From: an uncultured Planctomycetota bacterium
GTDB taxonomy: Bacteria; Planctomycetota; Phycisphaerae; Sedimentisphaerales; UBA12454
NCBI GenBank assembly: GCA_903847315.1
Contig: CAINDG010000008.1
Span: forward strand, 23,871 to 87,870
Reading direction: 5' to 3'
Length of the DNA: 64,000 nt
The notes beneath the pieces were generated by a model that saw only the letters and a program-made list of their open reading frames with translations, was not told the DNA's origin and ran no database searches. A program made the translations under genes and the position numbers. Shown piece by piece: positions 24,900-34,404 of the stretch. Positions within the stretch are counted from its first letter, which is position 1; each line of letters begins with the position of its first letter.

Positions 24900-26447
24900 C
24901 TAATTAGCAGTAACTTTTTTAACTTCGTCAAGCGATGTAATGCCGGCAACAGCATGTTTCATCGCCTGTTTCTGCAAGTTGGATTTCATTTGTTCATCAT
25001 CTTTAGTACTGTTTGCAACGGTAATTTTACCCATAGAAATCTTATTTTTGGCTTCGTTATCAATAATCATAACATCGAAAACTCCGATTCTGCCTTTATA
25101 GCCGCTATCATTACATTTGCTGCAGCCTACCGGGGCGCATATTGTCTCAGGGTCGATGTTCTTTTGCTGAAAAGCCTTTATCTGCGATTCACTTAACGCA
25201 GCAATTGTTTTGCAATTATCGCAGAGTTTTCTAACGAGTCTCTGTGAGATTACAAGGTCAAGACCAGATGCCATTAGCAAGGGGCTGATTTTCAGGTCTA
25301 AAAGACGTACCAGTGAAGCGGTGTTGCTGCTGCTGTGCAGGGTAGCTATGACGAGATGTCCTGTCTGGGCAGCCTTTAAGGCGATAGATGCCGTTTCATC
25401 ATCACGAATCTCGCCTACACAAATTATATCCGGGTCCTGCCTCAGCACGCTGCGAAGAGATTTTGCGAAAGTAATGTCCGCCTTCGGATTGACCTCAATC
25501 TGGCTGGCGCCTGCCAGAACATATTCGATCGGGTCCTCAATCGTAATCACATTTCTTGTGTAAAAATCTATTTCTCTAAGCATGGCATAAAGTGTAGTGC
25601 TTTTGCCGCTGCCGGTTGGGCCGCAGAGAAGAATCATTCCAGACTCTTTAGCTAAAACATTCCTGACAATCTGACAGGCCTGCTCATCCATTCCAATTTC
25701 AGGCAGGGTCTGAGGCGCAAGTTTCTGGTTTAATATCCTTATGGAAAGTTTTTCGCCATGCAATACACCGGCACTGGCAACACGGAACGAAATTGTACCG
25801 TCAGGCACCTTCGCAACAAAAGCGCCATCCTGCGGCCGACGTCTTTCCGCTATGTCCATTCCAGAAATGGCCTTTATGCTGTTTACCACGGCTGCACAGG
25901 CCTGGGCCCCGATTCTTTTATATGGTCTCAATACCCCGTCAACCCTGAACCTGATGTCGTATTCGAAATCTTCAGCCGGATTGATGAGTATATCGCTGGC
26001 CAGCAGTTCAACCGCATCGCTTATTAACCGCTCCGCAACAGCAACCGTCTGTCTTGCATCACTATTTTTGCCGGATTGGCCGCCATAGACTTCATTAATA
26101 CTTTTGCCCGAAGGGTCGAGAAGTATTATAGAAGAGCTGCCCCGTGCACCGGTAATTTTTGTGTACTTAATTGCCTTTACAGCATGACCAAAAGTTGAAA
26201 CCATTGCTTCAACAATTGTAATCCCCGTTTGCTCGACCTTCTTACAAACGGCATAGGTAAAGGCTAAAAACAGGACAAAAGGAGCTGCAAAAAGCATTAG
26301 TATGTTCATCCAGGCCTTTAAACGGCCACTTATCAGGGAGCTAAACTCAAAACGCTTAATCAGATACATACACAGATAGAACCAGAGGATAAGAAACGCC
26401 ATTTTAAATGGGCTAAACAACCATTCTGTCTCAGCAAGTAATTTCAA
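24900..26447 (-). CDS. Membrane-anchored GspE/PilB-type secretion ATPase
   Basis: The 515-residue protein matches the ATPases that power type II secretion and type IV pilus assembly: Walker A GPTGSGKST (276-284), Asp box ITIEDPIEY (301-309), Walker B region ICVGEIRDDETA (342-353) and His box TGHLVIATLHSS. A zinc tetracysteine is formed by Cys409, 412, 442 and 445. The usual soluble N1 domain is missing. Instead two hydrophobic helices (about 13-31 and 45-68) lie at the N-terminus. In the ASDILINP segment the family's usual His is Leu. The start appears to be TTG at 26447; a Met at residue 16 is an alternative. No pilus or secretin gene is nearby. CvpA is the only partner in the transcript. 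Confidence 0.85.
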   Translation of the reverse strand: MKLLAETEWLFSPFKMAFLILWFYLCMYLIKRFEFSSLISGRLKAWMNILMLFAAPFVLFLAFTYAVCKKVEQTGITIVEAMVSTFGHAVKAIKYTKITGARGSSSIILLDPSGKSINEVYGGQSGKNSDARQTVAVAERLISDAVELLASDILINPAEDFEYDIRFRVDGVLRPYKRIGAQACAAVVNSIKAISGMDIAERRRPQDGAFVAKVPDGTISFRVASAGVLHGEKLSIRILNQKLAPQTLPEIGMDEQACQIVRNVLAKESGMILLCGPTGSGKSTTLYAMLREIDFYTRNVITIEDPIEYVLAGASQIEVNPKADITFAKSLRSVLRQDPDIICVGEIRDDETASIALKAAQTGHLVIATLHSSSNTASLVRLLDLKISPLLMASGLDLVISQRLVRKLCDNCKTIAALSESQIKAFQQKNIDPETICAPVGCSKCNDSGYKGRIGVFDVMIIDNEAKNKISMGKITVANSTKDDEQMKSNLQKQAMKHAVAGITSLDEVKKVTAN

Positions 26448-26560
26448 GTCTTATTGCCCCTCGCAAATCCAAATTTTCCTTAATCCTTTAATGTTAATAA
26501 ACAAGATAAGATAATGCAACAAAAAAAAGTTAAATAGGTAAGGCATAACAGGCTTTTTTA

Positions 26561-26588
26561 TTGACAGTTAAGTCATATAATTTATAAT
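26561..26588 (+). promoter_or_regulatory. Strong predicted promoter of HEAT-repeat protein gene
   Basis: Both hexamers are perfect: TTGACA (26561-26566) and TATAAT (26583-26588), with 16 nt between. The start codon at 26651 follows after about a 55-nt leader with a GGAG site. Confidence 0.7.
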
Positions 26589-26650
26589 CTGTTATATCTG
26601 AAATTATTCTTTGGCGGTCTTGATTGTCTAATAACTTTGGAGATGTACAG

Positions 26651-28420
26651 ATGAGCAAAAACTTTTTGATGTTTTGTGGATTGTGTATTTTACTTAGCCC
26701 GCTTATTGTTAAGGGGCAATCTTCGGTTGAAGACGATTGGAATGATTTTCTACATTATACAGTCATAGGGCGATTCGACCTTGCATCTGGTTTCGCACAG
26801 AAGATTATCGACAGCAACTCCGATCCCGTGACCCTGTTGAAATTAAGCGAGGACAACCCTCGAGGCTACGCAATTCTTGTACGTGTCAGCTCAAACAATC
26901 CTGAGATAGCCCCCCTTGCGACAAAGATTCTTGATATCATTGAAAAGGGACGTCTTGTTCGCCGAACCAACCCTGAAATCATAACGGAAGAAATCAAAAG
27001 GCTCAACAGCACTGTTCGCGGCAAATATACCGCCATAGAGAGACTCCGCAACGCAGGCGAATATTCGATACCCTATATGCTCGACGCTTTGGCGGACGAA
27101 CAAAGAAAAGAGGAATTCGCCAATATCACCTCCGCCCTGCCGGAAGTAGGACGAGCTGCGATAAGACCTCTGACAGCGGCGCTCGCGATGGACAACACGG
27201 CAGTAAAAGCTGAAATTATAAAAGCTCTGGGCAAAATCGGCTATCCGGAGTCGCTTGGGTATCTCAAATACATCGCCGAGAACGATAGTTCCGAACAGCT
27301 CCGAAATCTTGCGGTTGCGTCAATAAACCAGATAGACTCGGCAAATGCCGGCAAAACCGCGGCAGAACTGTTCTTCCAAACAGCGGAAAATTACTATTAT
27401 AAGGCAGATTCTCTTGCACCGATTTCCGATGGAAATAGCGCAAATATATGGTTTTGGGATAAACAGGCCGCTCGGCTGGTTCGCCTGCAGGTCAAAAAGA
27501 CATATTTTTATGAGCTTATGACAATGCGGTGCTGCGAATGGGCATTGCGAGCCGACAAGGATTTCGGTGGAGCCATCTCACTGTGGCTGTCAGCCTTTTT
27601 CCGAACAGACGGCAAGAGCATCGAATATCCTGAATACTTCGGCAAAGGTCACGCCGATGCTATGACTTACGCGACAACCGCGGGGCCGGAATATCTCCAT
27701 GGAGTTCTCGAACGGGCGGTGAAAGACAACGATAGCGTTATAGCACTGGGAGCAGTCGAGGCTTTGGCCAAAAATGCCGGCGAAAAATCTCTTATGTACA
27801 GACTGCAAACTTCACAGCCGCTTATCGAGGCTTTATCCTTCAACGACAGGTCTGTCAGGTACAGCGCCGCGATAGCACTGACAATGGCGGAGCCTGCTGA
27901 AAAGTTTACCGAAAGCGAACTGGTTGTAAATAATTTGGCTGAGGCGATTACCGCACAGGCGGACGCAAACTGGCCGAAGAACACTGCTGATAACTATGCG
28001 ATTCGTTCGGCCCAGGCAATGCTGAAATCAGCTGAATCACGAAACACCGCTATTAATCTTTCCGGCGCTTTAGAAGCAATAATAAAGACGACAGAAGACA
28101 AGCGGGATGAAATGAAAATATTTGCCTGCCAGATACTGGCGTATATGTCGAGCCCTGACGCTCAAAGGGCTATCGCTAATGCAGCCTTAAACAAGGACAA
28201 TCCAATTGATATCCGAATTTCGAGTTTTGAAGCTTTGGCAATATCCGCAAAAGTTAATGCTAACCAACTGCTTGACAGTCAGATAGACCAGATTTACCAG
28301 CTTGTAGAATCGCGGGAAATCAAACAGGAACTGCGGTCATCGGCGGCTGCGGCCTTTGGTGCGCTGAATCTGCCGAGCAGACGGGTTAAAGACCTGATTC
28401 TCGACCAGTCGAAAATGTAA
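26651..28420 (+). CDS. Exported HEAT-repeat protein
   Basis: The protein of about 589 residues has a signal peptide (about 1-24, ending before QSSVEDDW) and then HEAT-like helix pairs. Clear units are YSIPYMLDALADEQ, AIRPLTAALAMDNTAVKAEIIKALGKIGYPES and later VRYSAAIALTMAEPAE. HEAT arrays bind other proteins. It has no catalytic pattern. The ATG at 26651 was chosen over 26624 because it has GGAG 8 nt upstream and sits directly before the signal peptide. Confidence 0.82.
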   Translation: MSKNFLMFCGLCILLSPLIVKGQSSVEDDWNDFLHYTVIGRFDLASGFAQKIIDSNSDPVTLLKLSEDNPRGYAILVRVSSNNPEIAPLATKILDIIEKGRLVRRTNPEIITEEIKRLNSTVRGKYTAIERLRNAGEYSIPYMLDALADEQRKEEFANITSALPEVGRAAIRPLTAALAMDNTAVKAEIIKALGKIGYPESLGYLKYIAENDSSEQLRNLAVASINQIDSANAGKTAAELFFQTAENYYYKADSLAPISDGNSANIWFWDKQAARLVRLQVKKTYFYELMTMRCCEWALRADKDFGGAISLWLSAFFRTDGKSIEYPEYFGKGHADAMTYATTAGPEYLHGVLERAVKDNDSVIALGAVEALAKNAGEKSLMYRLQTSQPLIEALSFNDRSVRYSAAIALTMAEPAEKFTESELVVNNLAEAITAQADANWPKNTADNYAIRSAQAMLKSAESRNTAINLSGALEAIIKTTEDKRDEMKIFACQILAYMSSPDAQRAIANAALNKDNPIDIRISSFEALAISAKVNANQLLDSQIDQIYQLVESREIKQELRSSAAAAFGALNLPSRRVKDLILDQSKM

Positions 28421-28534
28421 CTGTCGAAGTTGTTTGATTTTTGAGATGCGAATATTGTTTAAGTTCTTAACAATCAAACTCTTAGCATACGCAGGACACA
28501 CTATTTAAATAGTTGCAGTATAATTTGTTTTTGA

Positions 28535-28563
28535 TTGAAAATTGCCTGTTTTTCCTGTAATAT
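28535..28563 (+). promoter_or_regulatory. Predicted promoter of the 99-aa gene
   Basis: TTGAAA (28535-28540) and TAATAT (28558-28563) are 17 nt apart, 24 nt before the start codon. Confidence 0.45.
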
Positions 28564-28587
28564 ATTGCCTATAGCGAGGTGCCTGTT

Positions 28588-28887
28588 ATGGCTAAAATTA
28601 CCGAAAAAGACGGTAGAATTGACGAGAAAAAGCGTAAAACCGCAGTGGCGGATTTCGTCAGAGGTCTTTCGGCAGAACACAAAATGCTGATAGTTCTCAA
28701 AAGCCAGCTTTACGGCGGCAAATGGGAACCTATGTATCAGGATTTGAAAAACCGGCTGGAAGGCAAGCCATATATTTTTAAACTGGCAAACCGCATTAAC
28801 GACGACATAGAAAGAATCGAACAGATGCGGCAATTCGAACAGCAGCATCACGTTGACCTGTGCGATTATGTCGATTCCGTAGAATAA
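28588..28887 (+). CDS. Small hypothetical protein, 99 aa
   Basis: Not recognised. The soluble, charged and helical protein has a Lys-rich start and a middle part ADFVRGLSAEHKMLIVLKSQLYGGKWEPMYQDLKNRLEGKPYIFKLANRINDDIERI. The ATG at 28588 has GAGGTG at the right distance; an in-frame start 9 nt earlier does not. It is followed by the PQQ-propeller gene on the same strand. Confidence 0.68.
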   Translation: MAKITEKDGRIDEKKRKTAVADFVRGLSAEHKMLIVLKSQLYGGKWEPMYQDLKNRLEGKPYIFKLANRINDDIERIEQMRQFEQQHHVDLCDYVDSVE

Positions 28888-28943
28888 TTATACAATCTTT
28901 TATAACCCCGCCCCAGGCGGATAAATTTTAATGGAGAATGACA

Positions 28944-30038
28944 TTGAGAAACTTTTGTTTGAGCTGGTCGTTTGTTTTGGTTTTTTTAACAATTTCACCT
29001 CTAAAATCCAATGCGGTTGTAACTGAAAAGCTGCTCAATCAGGCAAATCTTGCGACGGTCTGGCAGAGTGCGATAGCCTTAAATCCGGCCGGCCAGACAA
29101 GTCCCCAGGAGAAGGTTCAGAGAATAACCGTACTCGGCGATTATCTGTATATATTAACCGACGGCAATTATTTGTTCTGCCTGAACAGGAATACAGGTCA
29201 GCTGCAGTTTGGCGATTCTGTCGCGACGCCGAGGCTGCCTGTTTCCGAGCCGGCAGATTATAATAATATCGCGTATATAATCGCCGCCAATAAGCTGGTA
29301 GCGATAGACCCCAAGCAAGGCACAATGCTTTACAGTAAAAAAATACCATTTTTAGTATCCTCAGCAGCGGCAGCGGCTAATTCGTCATATTTTTATTTTG
29401 CCGGGGCGGACAGACTTTTACACATAGCAAACCTGAAGGATGTAAGGGAAGTTTTCAAGGCAAGCGCAGATAAGGTTTCGGATGTTACAAGCGTCATTGC
29501 CACGGATAGTTTTGTGTTTTTTGCCACCGACGGCGGCGATGTAATATGTATGACTGCCGGCGGACCGAAAAAAAAATGGCAGATGAACGCTGATGGCGCA
29601 ATTACGGCGCCTTTGGTGAAAAACGGCGGCTGGATTTATACAAGCAGCAAAGACACGAACCTTTATAAACTCGATGCCAAAAACGGCAAAATGAAGTGGA
29701 AGTTCCGTGCCGGTTCCGCCCTGCTCACGTCAGCGAGAGCTGCTGAAAATGCCGTTTATCAATACGCCCAGGGCAAAGGTCTTTACGCGGTTGATGCAAA
29801 CAGCGGAAAACAATTATGGCTTTTAGCCGAAGGCGTTGACCTGCTGGCACAGGACGGCAATACTGCTTATGTCTTCGATAAAAATAATATGTGTATCGCT
29901 ATGGACAATAAAGAGGCTAAAAAGATTTATACAATTAATTTCGCCTCTGTAACGAGTTTTGCAAGCAATGTATATGATTCAAGCATATATATTATGGAAG
30001 ACAAAAACATCTCGTGCGTTAAACCCATCAGGAAATAG
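28944..30038 (+). CDS. Exported PQQ-like beta-propeller repeat protein
   Basis: The protein of about 364 residues has a signal peptide (NFCLSWSFVLVFLTISPLKSNA) followed by propeller blades with the tryptophan-docking pattern (LYILTDGNYLFCLNRNTGQLQF; IYTSSKDTNLYKLDAKNGKMKWKFRAG; LYAVDANSGKQLWLLAEG). It resembles BamB and other PQQ-repeat proteins, which act as binding platforms in the periplasm. Start choice: GGAG at 28933-28936 is only 1 nt before the ATG at 28938, but 7 nt before the TTG at 28944, so the TTG is more likely the start. Confidence 0.82.
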   Translation: MRNFCLSWSFVLVFLTISPLKSNAVVTEKLLNQANLATVWQSAIALNPAGQTSPQEKVQRITVLGDYLYILTDGNYLFCLNRNTGQLQFGDSVATPRLPVSEPADYNNIAYIIAANKLVAIDPKQGTMLYSKKIPFLVSSAAAAANSSYFYFAGADRLLHIANLKDVREVFKASADKVSDVTSVIATDSFVFFATDGGDVICMTAGGPKKKWQMNADGAITAPLVKNGGWIYTSSKDTNLYKLDAKNGKMKWKFRAGSALLTSARAAENAVYQYAQGKGLYAVDANSGKQLWLLAEGVDLLAQDGNTAYVFDKNNMCIAMDNKEAKKIYTINFASVTSFASNVYDSSIYIMEDKNISCVKPIRK

Positions 30039-30070
30039 AACAGGCAACTTCAGGGAGCAGAACGAATCAA

Positions 30071-31681
30071 ATGGATGTGAAAATCAAGACAGCACTTATC
30101 AGTGTATCGGACAAAGCAGGTATTGTTGATTTCGCAAAAAATCTTTCCGCAATGGGCGTTAAAATCATCAGCACCGGCGGAACGGCAAAGGCACTTGCGC
30201 AGGCCGGCGTTAACGTGGTCAGTATAGATTCCGTAACCGGTTTTCCCGAAATGATGGATGGCAGAGTAAAGACGCTCCATCCTAAAATTCACGGCGCCCT
30301 GCTCGGCGTAAGAGACAACAGCGAACATCAGGCAGCGATGAAAAAGCACGGCATAGAGCCGATTGATATGGTTTGCATTAATCTTTATCCATTCGAACAA
30401 ACTGTCGCAAAGCCCGATTGTAAATTCGAGGATGCGATTGAAAATATAGACATCGGTGGGCCGAGTATGGTTCGCTCAGCGTCGAAAAATCATAAATTTG
30501 TTGCTGTCGTTACGAATCCTGCCCAATACGATGAAATTATTTCTGAAATGAAAAATAATAAAGGCTGCATCAGCCAGAAGACCAGAAGCAATCTTGCGAG
30601 AATAGCGTTTGGCCTGACGGCAAGCTACGATACAGCAATTTCAAAGTATCTTAATCAGCAGGCCGGCGTAAGGTATCCTGAAAGAATAAGCATTTCGCTT
30701 GCCAAGATAATGGAGCTTCGCTATGGCGAAAATCCGCATCAGAGGGGTGCGTTTTATAAGCTGCCTGCAAATAATGAAACGAGCGTTTCTTCCGCCAGTA
30801 TTATGGAAGATGAGACGCAGATAAGCTTCAATAATCTGCTCGACGTAAACGCGGCATTTGAACTGGTAAAAGAATTTTCAGAGCCTGCCGCGGTAGTCGT
30901 AAAACACCTCAATCCCTGCGGCTGTGCGATTGATAACGATATTCATAAGGCATATCAGAAGGCTTATGAAACCGATGTCGTCAGCGCATTCGGCGGAATA
31001 GTCGCCCTTAACAGGAAGGTCGATAAAGCCCTTGCGACAACCATAATGGAATCCTATTCGCTTTTCGGCAAAGCCAAAGGCGCAGGCGGATTTTTCGCAG
31101 AAGTTATAATCGCACCGGGTTTTGATAAAGACGCCATTGAAACCATAAGGACATTAAAGCCGTGGGGCAAGAGAGTAAGATTAATGTCAACCGCCCCAAT
31201 CGACAGGACGAAAATCGACAACAGTGAATTCGATATACGCTGCATCATCGGCGGTCTGCTTTTGCAGGATAGAGACCTCATCGGCTGGGAGCCGGCGTTG
31301 CTGACTTATCCGACAAAGGTAAAACCGAACAAAGAACAACTTGAAGATTTGCGGATTGCCTGGATTTGCGCAAAACACGTCAAGAGCAATACGATAACGC
31401 TGGTAAAAGACAGGAAACTAATCGGCGTCGGCGCAGGCCAGATGAACCGCGTCGAATCAGGACAGTTAGCATTCAAACACGCAGGCGCAGAAACAAAAGG
31501 TTCCGCGATGGGTTCTGACGCGTTTTTCCCGTTTCCGGATAACGTCGAAAACGCCGCGAAGGCGGGCGTTGCCTGTATAATTCAGCCCGGCGGGTCAAAG
31601 AAGGACGATGAGGTTATCGCCGCTGCAGATAAATACGGAATTGCGATGGTCTTTACCGGCAAACGGCATTTTAAACACTAA
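30071..31681 (+). CDS. purH: Bifunctional AICAR transformylase / IMP cyclohydrolase PurH
   Basis: PurH carries out the last two steps of IMP synthesis: formyl transfer from 10-formyl-THF to AICAR, and ring closure. Of its 536 residues the N-terminal MGS-like domain (about 1-190) shows ALISVSDKAG, IISTGGTAKAL and GRVKTLHPKIHGALLG. The transformylase domain has RYGENPHQ, VVVKHLNPCGCAI, SAFGGIVALN and the C-terminal GAGQMNRVES...DAFFPFPDNVENAA. Length and motifs are standard. It lies 32 nt after the propeller gene and 30 nt before mprF, so it may be co-transcribed with both. Confidence 0.96.
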   Translation: MDVKIKTALISVSDKAGIVDFAKNLSAMGVKIISTGGTAKALAQAGVNVVSIDSVTGFPEMMDGRVKTLHPKIHGALLGVRDNSEHQAAMKKHGIEPIDMVCINLYPFEQTVAKPDCKFEDAIENIDIGGPSMVRSASKNHKFVAVVTNPAQYDEIISEMKNNKGCISQKTRSNLARIAFGLTASYDTAISKYLNQQAGVRYPERISISLAKIMELRYGENPHQRGAFYKLPANNETSVSSASIMEDETQISFNNLLDVNAAFELVKEFSEPAAVVVKHLNPCGCAIDNDIHKAYQKAYETDVVSAFGGIVALNRKVDKALATTIMESYSLFGKAKGAGGFFAEVIIAPGFDKDAIETIRTLKPWGKRVRLMSTAPIDRTKIDNSEFDIRCIIGGLLLQDRDLIGWEPALLTYPTKVKPNKEQLEDLRIAWICAKHVKSNTITLVKDRKLIGVGAGQMNRVESGQLAFKHAGAETKGSAMGSDAFFPFPDNVENAAKAGVACIIQPGGSKKDDEVIAAADKYGIAMVFTGKRHFKH

Positions 31682-31711
31682 TACGGGTTTTTTATAGCCT
31701 AAGTTGATATT

Positions 31712-34267
31712 GTGAAAAAAATTTTACGCAATATAAGTCCATTCATTAGCGCAATCCTTTTTGGGGTTGCCCTGCTTGTAATTCATCACAAGCTCAGGCT
31801 GTACCATTATCGTGATATTGTAAACGAAATATCACAAAAGCCCCTGCTGCCGCTGATGGCGGCGGTGCTGCTGACCTTTCTGGATTACTTCATTTTGACA
31901 GGCTATGATACTTTGGCTCTTCGCTATATCGGTCAGCTTCTGAAATATCCACAGATAGCTTTTGCATCGTTTATAGGTTATGCCTTCGGCCATAACGCGA
32001 CAGTTGTAGGCGGCACCGCCGCTCGATACAGAATTTATTCTTCACTGGGGATAGGCATTGTTGATGTCGGCAGGCTCGTAATTTTCAATAGTCTGACATT
32101 CTGGCTTGGCTTTTTATTTACGGGAGGATTATTTTTCCTGTTCCTGCCTGAACCTGTACCTCTGCCCGAATCAGTTCATCTGCCTTTCGGCTCAGTGCGG
32201 TCGATAGGCGTTATTTTTCTGATTCTTATTTTAGCATACATAACAATCGCCCTTTTTGTAAAAAAATCCCTGAAGATAAAACAGTGGGAATTCAAGATGC
32301 CGACGCCGCAGGTTTGTCTTGGTCAGATTACAATTTCGTGCGTAGATTGGCTTGTGGCCGCCGGTGTTCTGTATATGCTGCTGCCCCCGCTGGCAGGATT
32401 AACTTATATGAAGTTCGTGGGTATTTTTTTGCTGGCACAGGTCATTGGACTTGCAAGCTCCGTTCCGGGAGGATTAGGAGTATTTGAAACTGTTATTCTG
32501 CTGCTGCTTTCGGATTTTGAAGCTGATGCCGCTATTACCGCTTCTGTTATATTATACCGGTTGATTTATTATCTGCTGCCATTGTCAGTTGCTTCTGTTA
32601 TGCTCGGCAGTCATGAATTATTATCAAACAGGCAAAAGGTAAAAAAATACAGTCTTGTTTTAGGCCGGCTTAGCACAGCACTTGTCCCCCAGATATTCAG
32701 TCTTACTATCTTTCTCGCGGGTGTTGTTTTACTCGTTTCAGGCGCCCTTCCATCCGAGAAAAGCCGTTTGGAAATATTGAGAGATTTTCTGCCGCTTCCT
32801 GCGATAGAACTGTCACACTTTTTGGGTAGCATTGTTGGTGCAGGGCTTTTTATTTTGGCTCGCGGCCTGCAGAAAAGAATTAACGCAGCCTATCATTTCA
32901 CTATCATATTGCTTACAGCGGGCATAGTGTTTTCACTGCTTAAAGGGCTCGATTACGAGGAAGCGATTATTTTGACCGTTATGCTTGGGGCTCTAATACC
33001 CTGCAAAAAAGAATTTTACAGGAAGGCATCGCTGCTTACAGAGCCGTTTTCAGCAATGTGGGTTGTCTCGATAATCGCAGTGGTGGCTTGTTCATTCTGG
33101 CTCGGCATGTTTTCTCATAAGCATATTAAATACTCAAATGAATTGTGGTGGCGTTTTACCTTCTCTGGTGGCGCGCCAAGGTTCTTAAGAGCTACGACGG
33201 CTGCCGTGATTTTCCTGTTATTCTATTTCTTTTCAAGAATTCTTAAACCCAAAGGCAAAGCTGCCATTGCCCGCCGGGACGACGACAATCCGGAAAAGAT
33301 TTTGCCGATTGTTCAGGCTTGTCCCAAAACTTATGCCTGGCTTGCCCTGCTTGGCGATAAAAGATTTTTATTTAACGAGGCCGGCGATACATTCATTATG
33401 TATGCCGTACAGGGCCGAAGCTGGGTTGCACTGGGAGACCCCGTCGGACCGCAGGATCAATGGCGGGATATTATATGGGATTTCAGGGAGTTGTGCGATA
33501 AATACGACGGCTGGCCTATCTTTTATCAGGTGGAAAAGACGCATCTTGACTTATATGTTGAACTGGGAATGAATTTTCTCAAACTCGGAGAAGAAGCTAT
33601 CGTTGATATTCAGAATTTCTCGCTCGAAGGCAGTATTCACAGGAATCTGCGCAATACCCATAATAAAATGACAAAAGAAAACTTTACCTTCTCGATAATT
33701 CCGCAGCAGGATGTACCGGGTGCTATGCCCCTGCTCGAGGAAGTATCTAATCAATGGCTGGCGGAAAAGAAAACGAGAGAAAAACGATTCTCTCTGGGTT
33801 TTTTCAATCCGGAGTATCTGGCCAGAACACCTGTTGCAATTGTTAAAAAGGACGACAAAATTATTGCCTTTGCCAACATTTTGGCCGGCAGCCAAAAAGA
33901 TGAATTGTCGATCGACTTGATGCGTTTTCTGCCGGATAGTCCGGACGGAATAATGGACTATCTTTTCACGGAACTGCTTGGCTGGGGAAAACAGGAAGGC
34001 TTCCGCTCTTTTAATTTTGGTATGGCTCCCCTGTCAGGACTTGAGAACAGACCTCTTGCTCCTTTATGGATGCAGACCGGCGCTTATCTATTTAAATACG
34101 GCGAGAATTTCTATAATTTCCAGGGCCTGCAGCAATACAAGGAAAAATTCAAGCCCGACTGGCAGCCAAGATATCTTGCCTGTCCTAAAGGATTTATTGT
34201 ACCAAGAGTACTGACAAATATAGCCGCTCTTATTTCAGGCGGTATAACCGGCATCGTTAAAAAATAG
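31712..34267 (+). CDS. mprF: MprF-like bifunctional phosphatidylglycerol lysyltransferase/flippase
   Basis: MprF transfers an amino acid from aminoacyl-tRNA to phosphatidylglycerol and flips the product, which lowers surface charge. The 851-residue protein has about 14 membrane helices (residues 1-530), including the flippase signature region AFASFIGYAFGHNATVVGGTAARYRIY and SSVPGGLGVFETVILLL. A cytosolic GNAT-like DUF2156 synthase domain follows (about 540-840), with DTFIMYAVQGRSWVALGDPVG, FNFGMAPLSGL and FYNFQGLQQYKEKF. The start codon is GTG at 31712. Which amino acid is used cannot be read from the sequence. Confidence 0.92.
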   Translation: MKKILRNISPFISAILFGVALLVIHHKLRLYHYRDIVNEISQKPLLPLMAAVLLTFLDYFILTGYDTLALRYIGQLLKYPQIAFASFIGYAFGHNATVVGGTAARYRIYSSLGIGIVDVGRLVIFNSLTFWLGFLFTGGLFFLFLPEPVPLPESVHLPFGSVRSIGVIFLILILAYITIALFVKKSLKIKQWEFKMPTPQVCLGQITISCVDWLVAAGVLYMLLPPLAGLTYMKFVGIFLLAQVIGLASSVPGGLGVFETVILLLLSDFEADAAITASVILYRLIYYLLPLSVASVMLGSHELLSNRQKVKKYSLVLGRLSTALVPQIFSLTIFLAGVVLLVSGALPSEKSRLEILRDFLPLPAIELSHFLGSIVGAGLFILARGLQKRINAAYHFTIILLTAGIVFSLLKGLDYEEAIILTVMLGALIPCKKEFYRKASLLTEPFSAMWVVSIIAVVACSFWLGMFSHKHIKYSNELWWRFTFSGGAPRFLRATTAAVIFLLFYFFSRILKPKGKAAIARRDDDNPEKILPIVQACPKTYAWLALLGDKRFLFNEAGDTFIMYAVQGRSWVALGDPVGPQDQWRDIIWDFRELCDKYDGWPIFYQVEKTHLDLYVELGMNFLKLGEEAIVDIQNFSLEGSIHRNLRNTHNKMTKENFTFSIIPQQDVPGAMPLLEEVSNQWLAEKKTREKRFSLGFFNPEYLARTPVAIVKKDDKIIAFANILAGSQKDELSIDLMRFLPDSPDGIMDYLFTELLGWGKQEGFRSFNFGMAPLSGLENRPLAPLWMQTGAYLFKYGENFYNFQGLQQYKEKFKPDWQPRYLACPKGFIVPRVLTNIAALISGGITGIVKK

Positions 34268-34325
34268 AAAATTAATATCCTCATAAATACCCTTAAAACG
34301 TCCTTTAAGTCAACAGAGGTTTTAT

Positions 34326-34354
34326 TTGACAAAATAGCATAAATAACATAGAGT
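34326..34354 (+). promoter_or_regulatory. Predicted promoter of the PfkB kinase gene
   Basis: A perfect TTGACA (34326-34331) and TAGAGT (34349-34354) are 17 nt apart. The start codon follows at 34405 with a GGAGG ribosome site. Confidence 0.5.
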
Positions 34355-34404
34355 TGATGGATTATTCGTTAATGATTCTTTAAGATTGTTTATGGAGGTT
34401 TGCT

